Made by a program: the position numbers and the translations under genes. Shown here piece after piece: positions 15,180 to 23,107 of a stretch of DNA of 31,362 bases (its first letter is position 1; each line of letters begins with the position of its first letter). Source of the stretch: an uncultured Ruminococcus sp. (GTDB lineage: Bacteria; Bacillota; Clostridia; Oscillospirales; Ruminococcaceae); assembly GCA_946544695.1 (NCBI GenBank), contig CAMNMO010000002.1, positions 1 to 31,362 on the forward strand, in the 5' to 3' direction. The notes beneath the pieces were generated by a model. That model was given only the letters and a program-made list of their open reading frames with translations, was not told the origin of the DNA and did not search any database.

Positions 15180-18144
15180 TACACAGGCGCTTGCCCCGCC
15201 CGAAAAGAGGGGCAGCTTATTCAGACGTGTGCTGGAGGGCATCGGCGGCTTCTGCATCGACAGGAGACTTTATTTTGCCGTGTTTTTCCTTTCAGCCGCC
15301 ATTCTTTACGGTTCTTACGCATTTTTTAAGATACACCCCATAGGTGACGGTTCGGTGCTGGTGCTTGACCTGAACGGTCAGTACGTTTATTATTACGAAC
15401 ATTACCGTGAAGCCTTCTGGGGGCGTGAAAGCTGGATATACAGCTGGTCACGCAACCTCAGCGGCGAGATGTTCGGTATTTTTGCATACTATCTTGCAAG
15501 CCCGTTCATGATAATAATAGCACTGCTTCCACGGCGCATGATGCAGACCGCCATACTGCTGATACAGCTTTCAAAGGTGGGTTCATCTGCGGTGTCATGC
15601 TGTTTCTTCCTGAAAAGGACAGCCAAGCACCCGCCACGCACAGTGTCGCTGGTCATATTCCCGCTGATGTATTCGCTGATGTCGTACATGATAGTTCAGC
15701 TGATGGACCCCATGTGGCTTGACGGACTGATATATCTGCCGCTGATATGCTGGGGCGTCAGAAGGCTGGTCTATGAGGGCAGGCTGCTGCCCTACACGGT
15801 GCCGCTGGCACTCATGTTCATCTCGCACTTCTATATCGGCTATATGATGGGCATTTTCACGTTTTTCTATTTCTGCTACATCTGTCTCAGCGACCCCGAA
15901 AGGGTGCTGCCGAAGAAGTTCATACTGCGCTGTCTGGCATTTGGTGCAGGTACCCTTGTGTCGCTGATGTGCGCAGCGTGGGTGCTGATACCTGTATATA
16001 ATTCGCTGAAGCTTGGCAAGTTCGAGTTCACCGACCCCGATTTTTCGCTGGCTACTCAGTTCGATTTCCTCACATTCATCACCAAGATGTTCCCCATGAC
16101 CTACGATACGGTCTACCCCGAGGGAATGCCTATGATATACTGCGGAACAGCCGTGCTGCTGCTTGTGCCGCTGTATTTTATGAATGAAAAGATCAACATG
16201 AAGGAAAAGACCGCAGACGGTATCCTCACCGTGATACTCGTGGTGCTTATGTATATCAAGCCCTGGGATATGGCGATGCACGGATTTCAGGTGCCCAACT
16301 GGCTGCCCTTCCGCTATTCGTTCATATTCTCGTTCATGATGGTCGTGATGGCTTTCAAGTGCTTCGAGAACCTTGAAGGGATAACCGCAAAGAATATAGG
16401 CGGCGTTTTCTTCGGACTGATGGTGTTCCTTTTCTGGTGCGAACGTGAGAACTATACCCACTTCAAACTGTTCGTGACCCGCAAGGACGCTAACGGCGAC
16501 CCCTATAACGTGATACAGGGCATCTGGGTCAGCATGCTGGCACTGGCAGTTTATTTCACACTGCTGTATCTGGTGAAGAAATATCCACGTTCAAAGGCTG
16601 TGGCGTTCTCGCTGACAGTGGTGCTGACGGTCGAACTGTTCGCTGTGGATATCGACACCATCAAGAAGATAGATATCGACGTGGCATATTCAAAATACAG
16701 TTCCTACGAACCGTATATGTCCGACCTCAACAGGGCGGTCGATATGATAGAAGAATATGACACCGACCCGTTCTACCGCATGGAAGCCACTTTCCACCGT
16801 ACCGTCAACGATGCCATAGGCACAGGGTATAAGAGCGTTTCGCATTCAAGTTCCACCATGAATGCACCCACACTGACGATGCTGCACAGGCTGGGATTTG
16901 CCTACGGCGGCCATTATACCAAGTATGACGGTGCTACTCCCATGACAGATGCCATATTCGATATCAGATATATCATGGATAAAAAGGGCAACGATACCTA
17001 CGTAAGCAGCAGGTATAAGGTCTACCCCGAATACGAACTGACCACCGAGATAAGTATCGACCATGAAAAGCAGACTGAGGACGGCATACGCATAGTGCCC
17101 ACCACATTCAAGTTCTACCGCAACCCCAACGCACTGGGGCTGGGCGTGGCGGCAAAGGGCGATATCGAAAGCGTGGCACTTGATGACGATGACCCGTTCG
17201 ATAACCAGAACAGGCTGTTCAATGCCCTTGCAGGCGAGGAATATGATTTCTTCACACCTGTTGATGTGGTCAACAGCGACACAGAAAATGTGACCACCGT
17301 GAATACTACGGACGGTCATGTGAAATACTATCCACTGGACGAGAACAACAAGGAATGCCACGTTGACTATGTGGTGCGCATGGATAAGGACAGCGACCTG
17401 TATATGTTCCTGCCCACCAAGTATGAACGCAGCTGCAATATCTGGTATCAGCCCGAGGACGAGTATGTTGAGGGCGAGAATAGAATGGAGTATGTGGGTC
17501 AGTTCTTCACAGGCGATAACTACTCCATCATGAAGATAGGCAGGTTCATCGAGGATCAGGAGATACGTGTGCGCATAACCATCGCCAACGACAAGAACGA
17601 GGCTTACTGGCGTGACAAGCTGTTTTACAGCTTTGACTATAACGGCTTCTCGGAGGCATGCGCAAAAATGCAGAAGAACTCATTTGAAGTCACCGAATTC
17701 GAGGACACCAAGCTGACGGGCAAGGTCAATGCTGATGAGGACGGACAACTGCTGTTCACCACCATACCCTATGAGAACGGCTGGACGATAACAGTCAACG
17801 GCGAAACGGTCAAGCCCGAAAAGGTCGTTGATGACAGCCTTATCGCCATACCTCTCAAAAAGGGAGAGAATACGGTAAAGATGCTGTTCTCACCGAATTA
17901 CTGGCGGCTGTCGCTGGTGATAAGCATATTCGGCGTGATAGTGCTGGCGGTCATCGCACTGGCTGAGATAAATGACGGCAGATGCATGAAAAAGCTGTTC
18001 TCGGCATCAGGCAAAAAGCCCCCGCAGGAGAACGACCCGCCCGAACCCACTTACAGCGGCGCTGAAGTTCCCGAGCCCATAATGATAGAGATACCCGATG
18101 ATGACGGCGGGCAGCAGGAAAATACGGTTGACAAAACCGAATGA
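15172..18144 (+). CDS. yfhO: YfhO family membrane protein (GT-C-type glycosyltransferase)
   Basis: The 990-aa protein belongs to the YfhO family. After a membrane helix at about 34-52 comes the first outer loop with GDGSVLVLDLNGQYVYYY (58-75), whose acidic residues fit the GT-C catalytic position. About ten more membrane helices extend to around 500. A large extracytoplasmic beta-rich region (about 510-910) follows, then a final helix (about 915-940) and a cytosolic acidic/Pro-rich tail. In B. subtilis and Listeria, YfhO-type proteins transfer sugars from undecaprenyl phosphate to teichoic acids. Here the coupled GtrB-like gene would supply the donor. The acceptor could be lipoteichoic acid or another surface polymer. 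AAGGA precedes the ATG. The next promoter's -35 lies inside its last codons. Confidence 0.9.
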   Translation: MDNTQALAPPEKRGSLFRRVLEGIGGFCIDRRLYFAVFFLSAAILYGSYAFFKIHPIGDGSVLVLDLNGQYVYYYEHYREAFWGRESWIYSWSRNLSGEMFGIFAYYLASPFMIIIALLPRRMMQTAILLIQLSKVGSSAVSCCFFLKRTAKHPPRTVSLVIFPLMYSLMSYMIVQLMDPMWLDGLIYLPLICWGVRRLVYEGRLLPYTVPLALMFISHFYIGYMMGIFTFFYFCYICLSDPERVLPKKFILRCLAFGAGTLVSLMCAAWVLIPVYNSLKLGKFEFTDPDFSLATQFDFLTFITKMFPMTYDTVYPEGMPMIYCGTAVLLLVPLYFMNEKINMKEKTADGILTVILVVLMYIKPWDMAMHGFQVPNWLPFRYSFIFSFMMVVMAFKCFENLEGITAKNIGGVFFGLMVFLFWCERENYTHFKLFVTRKDANGDPYNVIQGIWVSMLALAVYFTLLYLVKKYPRSKAVAFSLTVVLTVELFAVDIDTIKKIDIDVAYSKYSSYEPYMSDLNRAVDMIEEYDTDPFYRMEATFHRTVNDAIGTGYKSVSHSSSTMNAPTLTMLHRLGFAYGGHYTKYDGATPMTDAIFDIRYIMDKKGNDTYVSSRYKVYPEYELTTEISIDHEKQTEDGIRIVPTTFKFYRNPNALGLGVAAKGDIESVALDDDDPFDNQNRLFNALAGEEYDFFTPVDVVNSDTENVTTVNTTDGHVKYYPLDENNKECHVDYVVRMDKDSDLYMFLPTKYERSCNIWYQPEDEYVEGENRMEYVGQFFTGDNYSIMKIGRFIEDQEIRVRITIANDKNEAYWRDKLFYSFDYNGFSEACAKMQKNSFEVTEFEDTKLTGKVNADEDGQLLFTTIPYENGWTITVNGETVKPEKVVDDSLIAIPLKKGENTVKMLFSPNYWRLSLVISIFGVIVLAVIALAEINDGRCMKKLFSASGKKPPQENDPPEPTYSGAEVPEPIMIEIPDDDGGQQENTVDKTE

Positions 18145-18156
18145 ATGGGTTATGAT
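18128..18156 (+). promoter_or_regulatory. Promoter of the zinc-ribbon membrane protein, overlapping the yfhO end
   Basis: TTGACA (18128-18133) lies in the last codons of yfhO. A 17-nt spacer and TATGAT (18151-18156) follow. A full-consensus -35 and a 5/6 -10 make it credible. Confidence 0.78.
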
Positions 18157-18235
18157 TATAGTATCCTAAAGCTGTGCCGCAGGATAAGTGACGTGACACA
18201 GACTTTACAAAAAATCCGTGAAGGGGAAATACGAG

Positions 18236-19033
18236 ATGGCTAAGAATGTTTACAGAAAAAAACTCACCAACAGCGGCGGCGGTGTCTGCACGATGACCTG
18301 CTTTGCAGCGATATTCGCACTTTGTGCGGCTGCGGGGGACTTCATTGCGGGCGCTGTATACACTCAGTTCTATAAAAATCAGGTATATGATATGACGCCC
18401 GACCCCATTGGATTTATCGAAAAATACAGCTTTTCGATAGTCATGGCAGTGTTCTCGCTGATAATGTTCATCAGGGCGCTGAGTGCTGCAAAGGGCAAGC
18501 TGCTCGGCCGTGAATACGGCTGGATGGGCATTTTCATGGGACTGTTTCTCAGCCTTGACCCCGCAGTGAAGATATACCGTGCACTCAGCGGCGACTTTAT
18601 AAAGACCTATTTTGATACCTCTTATGACAGCGACAAGTTCCGTGGCGCCATCGAACTGGCAAAGATGGGTCTGCCCGTTATTGCGGGACTGCTGATATTC
18701 ACAGCAGGCATAGCAGTGCTTGCAAGGGTGAGCGGTGAGTATTTCGTGGTCGAAGCACCCCGTGCGGATAAGAAGAAGGCTGCTTCCCGCAAGGCACAGA
18801 AAACCGATGATGCCGCACACAGCTTCGGCGGCGGTGCAGGCAAGGTGCAGGGTCTTACAGGTGAGACAAAGCCTGCCACCTACGGTGAGCGCAGCGATGA
18901 TGAAACACCCGCAGTCCACGAGACCACCGAGGAAAAGCCCGCAAAGAAAGCTACTGTCAACCTCTGCCCCAACTGCGGCGAGCTTGTAAGTGCCGATGAG
19001 CTTTTCTGTTCCAACTGCGGTCATAAAATGTAA
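18236..19033 (+). CDS. Membrane protein with C-terminal zinc ribbon, unknown function
   Basis: The start is the ATG at 18236 (265 aa), 9 nt after AAGGGG. A GTG 18 nt earlier is less likely. Hydrophobic segments lie at about 18-42, 65-84, 92-110 and 142-163. The C-terminal 90 residues are soluble, with a Lys/Ala linker, a low-complexity region and a zinc ribbon at the end: CPNC and CSNC about 17 residues apart. Such ribbons are common in Firmicutes membrane proteins and usually bind one zinc ion for protein contacts. The family is not recognised. It has its own promoter and terminator, so it is a single gene despite following YfhO closely. Nothing in the context fixes its job. Confidence 0.82.
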   Translation: MAKNVYRKKLTNSGGGVCTMTCFAAIFALCAAAGDFIAGAVYTQFYKNQVYDMTPDPIGFIEKYSFSIVMAVFSLIMFIRALSAAKGKLLGREYGWMGIFMGLFLSLDPAVKIYRALSGDFIKTYFDTSYDSDKFRGAIELAKMGLPVIAGLLIFTAGIAVLARVSGEYFVVEAPRADKKKAASRKAQKTDDAAHSFGGGAGKVQGLTGETKPATYGERSDDETPAVHETTEEKPAKKATVNLCPNCGELVSADELFCSNCGHKM

Positions 19034-19050
19034 AACCTATAAAAGTCATG

Positions 19051-19082
19051 CCCCTGAGCGTTTTTAAGCGTTCGGGGGTTTT
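19051..19082 (+). terminator. Terminator after the zinc-ribbon membrane protein
   Basis: CCCCTGAGCG and CGTTCGGGGG pair over 10 bp with two G-U pairs around a TTTTTAAG loop, followed by four T. Confidence 0.82.
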
Positions 19083-19177
19083 GTGTCTGCTTTTTTGCGG
19101 CGGAAGTTTTCCTGTCAGTGGACAGCACCGCTGCTTCAACAAAAAAACTGATTTGCGTGAAAATATTGTGAAATGGG

Positions 19178-19206
19178 TGGAAATATTTGCGGTTATGTGT
19201 TATACT
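19178..19206 (+). promoter_or_regulatory. Promoter of the YfmF-YfmH-Lgt operon
   Basis: TGGAAA (19178-19183), 17-nt spacer, TATACT (19201-19206). The -10 is 5/6 and the -35 is 4/6. It is the best candidate between the terminator at 19082 and the gene. Confidence 0.55.
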
Positions 19207-19261
19207 ATAAGTTGGTATATTTTATGCCGACATAAGTCAGGCAGTAGAATGGAGAATGCAA

Positions 19262-20542
19262 ATGGCAGTATACTACGAAAAAAATGAGATCGGCAAGGGC
19301 ATAACACTTACCCGTATAGCCGATCCCAAATATAAGTCAAACATTATCCGTATCAGGTTCGTGACACCTATAAATGCTGATACGCAGGGTGTTAATGCAC
19401 TGCTGATGTCCATGCTGGTGACCTCCAACTCACAGCACAGGTCGAGAAGTGAGCTTTCCAAAAAGTTCCTGGGACTTTACGGCACTTCCATCGGTGCGGT
19501 ATGGGGCAATGTCAGCGACTATCAGTCGGTGGGCATAACCATAAGTGCTATCCGTGACAGGTTCACCATAGGCGGGGAAGTTATCTCGGAAGAAGCTGTT
19601 ACTCAGCTTCTGAAATGTATATTCGAGCCCGACCTGACAGACGGCAGGTTCAACGAGAAATATTTCAGCCTGAGAAAGCAGGAACTGCTTGACAATATCG
19701 CTGCTGCTGTGAACGATAAGCGCAGCTATGCCTATACAAAGGCAAGAGAGGTCATCTACAAGGGTGAACCCGCAGCAGTATCAGACCTGGGCACTGCTGA
19801 AAGGGCAGCAATGATAACTCAGGAGGACCTGCTGAAACAGTATGACTTCCTGCTGAAAAACGCTGTCATCGACATAATGGTGTGCGGCGGCGGTGAGATA
19901 GACAGTGCTGTCAGTCTGCTTACAGACGCTTTCTCAAAGACAGAGAGGGGCGATGTGCCGAAGATATGCTACCGCAGGGCATCACCCGTCAAGGCAGAAC
20001 TCTGTGTGGCTGAAGAATCCATGAATATCAAGCAAAGCAAGATGTTCATGGCGTATAAAACAAGCTATGAAGATATATATGTCAACAAGGTGATGGCATG
20101 CATGCTGGGCGGTTCGGCGTTTTCAAAGCTGTTCATGAACGTGCGTGAGAAACTTTCGGTGTGCTACTACTGCGACAGCTATTTCAGCGACCTGAAAAAT
20201 GTCATGATGATAGAAAGCGGCGTTGACACCTCAAATATCAAAAAGGCGAGAAGTGCGATAGAAGCCGAACTCGATGCCATGCGAAACGGCGATTTCACCG
20301 ATGATGAGCTTGAGAACGCAAAGCTTTATATATGCAGCAACTTTGTTTCAAACTACGATTCCGAATGGGATATAAGCGGCTGGTACAGGGTGCAGGATAC
20401 CCGTGGCACAGCATATACTCCCGAGGAGGTATGTGAGATAGTAAATGCTGTTACCCGGGAACAGGTGACAGAAAGTGCAAAGCGTATGACAGCTGATACG
20501 GTGTTCGTTCTTAAAGCAGAGGGGGGCAGTGATGATGAATAA
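19262..20542 (+). CDS. ymfF: M16-like protein YfmF, inactive-type member of the YfmF/YfmH pair
   Basis: The 426-aa protein has the two-domain M16 peptidase fold pattern but no HxxEH zinc motif. The matching region (VNALLMSMLVTSN) has lost the ligands, as is usual for YfmF. It is the non-catalytic half of a two-gene M16 unit common in Firmicutes, and the active half follows with an 11-nt overlap. Annotation of the pair links it to EF-P 5-aminopentanol modification in Bacillus, but its target here is unknown. I chose the ATG at 19262 since GGAG is 7 nt upstream, whereas an ATG at 19256 is too close. ARSAIEAELDAMRNGDFTDDELENAK near the end is typical M16 C-terminal sequence. It leads an operon with Lgt and a lipoprotein. 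Confidence 0.86.
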   Translation: MAVYYEKNEIGKGITLTRIADPKYKSNIIRIRFVTPINADTQGVNALLMSMLVTSNSQHRSRSELSKKFLGLYGTSIGAVWGNVSDYQSVGITISAIRDRFTIGGEVISEEAVTQLLKCIFEPDLTDGRFNEKYFSLRKQELLDNIAAAVNDKRSYAYTKAREVIYKGEPAAVSDLGTAERAAMITQEDLLKQYDFLLKNAVIDIMVCGGGEIDSAVSLLTDAFSKTERGDVPKICYRRASPVKAELCVAEESMNIKQSKMFMAYKTSYEDIYVNKVMACMLGGSAFSKLFMNVREKLSVCYYCDSYFSDLKNVMMIESGVDTSNIKKARSAIEAELDAMRNGDFTDDELENAKLYICSNFVSNYDSEWDISGWYRVQDTRGTAYTPEEVCEIVNAVTREQVTESAKRMTADTVFVLKAEGGSDDE

Positions 20543-21818
20543 GGAGATCATTAGAAGCGAGCGTTTCGGTGAGCAGTATTCGCTGATACACCACCCCTCG
20601 GGACTGGATATACTGGTGTGGAAGATGGATAATTATTCCACCACCGAAGCACTTTTTGCAACAAAGTACGGCTCGATAAATACCTGTTTCAGAACTGCCA
20701 AAACAGGCGACTTTATCGAAGTGCCCGAAGGCATAGCACATTATCTCGAGCACAAGCTGTTCGAGAATGAGGATACAGATGTGTTCGACCTGTATGCGGC
20801 AACGGGCGCAACAGGCAACGCTTTCACAAGCTTTGATGAAACTGCCTATACTTTCAGCACTACAAAAAACTGGGACAAGGCGCTGGAGATACTGCTGGAC
20901 TTCGTGCAGAAGCCCTACTTCACACAGGAAAATGTTGACAAGGAACAGGGCATAATCGCACAGGAGATAAGAATGGGCGAGGATTCGCCCTACCGCAGCT
21001 GCTATTTCAACCTGCTGAAAGCGCTTTACAAGGAACACCCTGTGAAGATAGATATCGCAGGCACGGTGGAGTCGATCGCCAAGATAACCCCCGAACTGCT
21101 TTACGACTGCTATAACACCTTCTACAACCTGCACAACATGGTGCTTTCCATAGCGGGCAATGTGGACGAGGATAAGGTCATCGAGATATGCGACAGGCTG
21201 CTCAAGCCCGCTGAGGACCCGAAGCTTGAATGCCGTTTCCCCGATGAGGGCAGCGGTGTCGCACAGAAGCGTGTGACTGCAAGTTTCCCTGTGGGACTGC
21301 CTTTGTTCGATATCGGTTTCAAGAGCAAGCCGTGCGACGGCATCGAGCTGGAGCGCAGGGCGTGCATCGCAAGGACGATACTTCAGCTGACAGTGGGCAC
21401 ATCTTCACGGCTGTATCAGCAGATGTTTGAGGACGGGCTGATAAATTCACAGTTCGGATACAGCACATTTGTCAGCAGCGGAAGCTATTTTTCCTGCCTG
21501 ATATCAGGCGAATCCAAGGACCCCGATGAGGTCTACCGCAGGATACTTGCGGAGCTTGAAAGGGTAAGGAAAGAGGGCTTTGACAAGGAGGATTTCGATA
21601 TCCTCAAAAGGTCACGCTACGGTTCGCTGGTAAGGACGCTGGGCAATGTTGAAGGTCTTGCCGATGCCATGACAGAGAGCTATTTCAACGGCACGACTGC
21701 CTTTGATGATGCTGAGGTGCTGGCTGAGATGACCATAGAGGACTGCATGGCAGCACTTGACGAGCTGTTTGATGAGGACAGCTCAGCCATATCTATAATC
21801 GAGCCTGCAAAGGCATAA
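20532..21818 (+). CDS. ymfH: M16 family zinc metallopeptidase YfmH
   Basis: The 428-aa protein carries the inverted zinc motif His70-Tyr-Leu-Glu73-His74 in EGIAHYLEHKLFE, followed by the downstream acidic helix EQGIIAQEI that supplies the third ligand in M16 enzymes. It is therefore the active partner of YfmF, with which it probably forms a heterodimer. The start could be either of two adjacent ATGs or a GTG at 20529. The AGGGGGG run fits 20532 best. It overlaps ymfF by 11 nt and is followed 14 nt later by lgt, so all three are translated from one message. The substrate is unknown. Relatives cut unfolded peptides in a closed chamber. All key residues are intact. Confidence 0.9.
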   Translation: MMNKEIIRSERFGEQYSLIHHPSGLDILVWKMDNYSTTEALFATKYGSINTCFRTAKTGDFIEVPEGIAHYLEHKLFENEDTDVFDLYAATGATGNAFTSFDETAYTFSTTKNWDKALEILLDFVQKPYFTQENVDKEQGIIAQEIRMGEDSPYRSCYFNLLKALYKEHPVKIDIAGTVESIAKITPELLYDCYNTFYNLHNMVLSIAGNVDEDKVIEICDRLLKPAEDPKLECRFPDEGSGVAQKRVTASFPVGLPLFDIGFKSKPCDGIELERRACIARTILQLTVGTSSRLYQQMFEDGLINSQFGYSTFVSSGSYFSCLISGESKDPDEVYRRILAELERVRKEGFDKEDFDILKRSRYGSLVRTLGNVEGLADAMTESYFNGTTAFDDAEVLAEMTIEDCMAALDELFDEDSSAISIIEPAKA

Positions 21819-21832
21819 AGGAGAAAATGAAC

Positions 21833-23071
21833 ATGAATATGAATGTGGTGACTGCGCTGACGGCACTTGCCGATGACACTGCGGCAGTCAGAGAAAAGCT
21901 TCGGGAGAATCCCGACAAGGTGTATTTCCCGAATTTCGGCAACACAGATAATATACTGCGTGAGGGCATAAGCATAGACCGTGTGGCTTTCACCATACCG
22001 GGAATTAATTTCACGGTGTACTGGTACGGTCTGCTTATCGGCATAGGCATGCTGCTGGCGATAGTTTACGGCTACAAGAAGATGCGTCCCTGCGGCATCG
22101 ACCCCGACAGGGCGACAGATTCGGTCATAAGCGGTATCATCGGTGCCATACTGGGTGCGAGACTTTACTATATAGTTTTCAACACCGAGGGTATGAGCAT
22201 AACCGATTTCTTCAAGATACGTGACGGCGGACTTGCCATTTACGGCGGAATTATCGGCGCCATACTTGTGGGCGGCATAGTCACGAAGCTGAGGGGACTG
22301 CGGCTTTCTGCCATGCTTGATGTGACAGCTCCCTGTTTCCTGATAGGTCAGTGCATAGGGCGCTGGGGCAACTTCTTCAATCAGGAGGCGTTCGGCGCAA
22401 ACACCGACAAGCCCTGGGGCATGCTTTCATGGAAAACTGCGTCATTCGTCAGTGACCATTATGATAAGCTGACAGATGTGGACGCATTCAAGCCCATACA
22501 CCCATGCTTTTTGTATGAGTCGATGTGGTGTCTGCTGGGCTTCATACTGCTGCACCTCTATTTCAAGCACCGCAAGTTCGACGGTGAGATATTCATAATG
22601 TATGCAGGCTGGTACGGTCTGGGCAGATTCTTCATCGAGGGTCTGCGCACCGATTCCCTCTATCTGGGACAGGTAAGGGTATCACAGCTGGTGGCAGGCA
22701 CCTGCGTGGTGGCTTCGATAATACTGTGGATAATCTTCCGCAGCGCAACAAAGCGTTCGGGCAGCTACAAGTTCTTCTATGAGACTGAGGTGTCAAAGGC
22801 ACAGCTGGCTGAATACGCAGGCTACGAGGATATGCAGAAGGAAAAGAAAGAACTGAAAAAGAAGATAGACGAAGCTAAGCACAAGGGCGAAAGCTTTGCC
22901 GAGCTTGAAAAGGAATACAATGAAAAGTTCGGCAAGGAAGCGATGAAAGCCCGCAAGCAGGCACTCAAAGATGCGGCAGGCAAGGACAAGGAAGAAGCTG
23001 AGAATCCCGATGAGGACTACAAGTCGATACTGGCAGATGATGACAGCAGCGATGAAAAAGAGGATAAGTAA
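21833..23071 (+). CDS. lgt: Prolipoprotein diacylglyceryl transferase with long charged C-terminal tail
   Basis: Lgt moves a diacylglyceryl group from phosphatidylglycerol to the lipobox cysteine of prolipoproteins. The multi-helix membrane core holds DGGLAIYGGI, the Lgt signature GRWGNFFNQEAFG, HPCFLYES and GRFFIEGLRTDSL with the essential Arg and Glu residues. I chose the ATG at 21833, with AAGGAG 9 nt upstream. The 412 aa exceed the usual 260-300. An N-terminal extension of about 45 residues precedes the first helix, and a tail from about 310 to the end is Lys/Glu-rich, probably a coiled coil, ending acidic. The tail is unusual and should be cytosolic or wall-facing depending on helix count. 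A lipoprotein gene follows 36 nt later. Confidence 0.94.
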   Translation: MNMNVVTALTALADDTAAVREKLRENPDKVYFPNFGNTDNILREGISIDRVAFTIPGINFTVYWYGLLIGIGMLLAIVYGYKKMRPCGIDPDRATDSVISGIIGAILGARLYYIVFNTEGMSITDFFKIRDGGLAIYGGIIGAILVGGIVTKLRGLRLSAMLDVTAPCFLIGQCIGRWGNFFNQEAFGANTDKPWGMLSWKTASFVSDHYDKLTDVDAFKPIHPCFLYESMWCLLGFILLHLYFKHRKFDGEIFIMYAGWYGLGRFFIEGLRTDSLYLGQVRVSQLVAGTCVVASIILWIIFRSATKRSGSYKFFYETEVSKAQLAEYAGYEDMQKEKKELKKKIDEAKHKGESFAELEKEYNEKFGKEAMKARKQALKDAAGKDKEEAENPDEDYKSILADDDSSDEKEDK

Positions 23072-23107
23072 AAACACGGCTTATCATTCATCTGAAAGGA
23101 GATGACT

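Noticed and set aside
17951..19024. 357-codon minus-strand frame
   Set aside because: It crosses the end of yfhO, a promoter and the zinc-ribbon gene in antisense. It shows no signal, motif or ribosome site.
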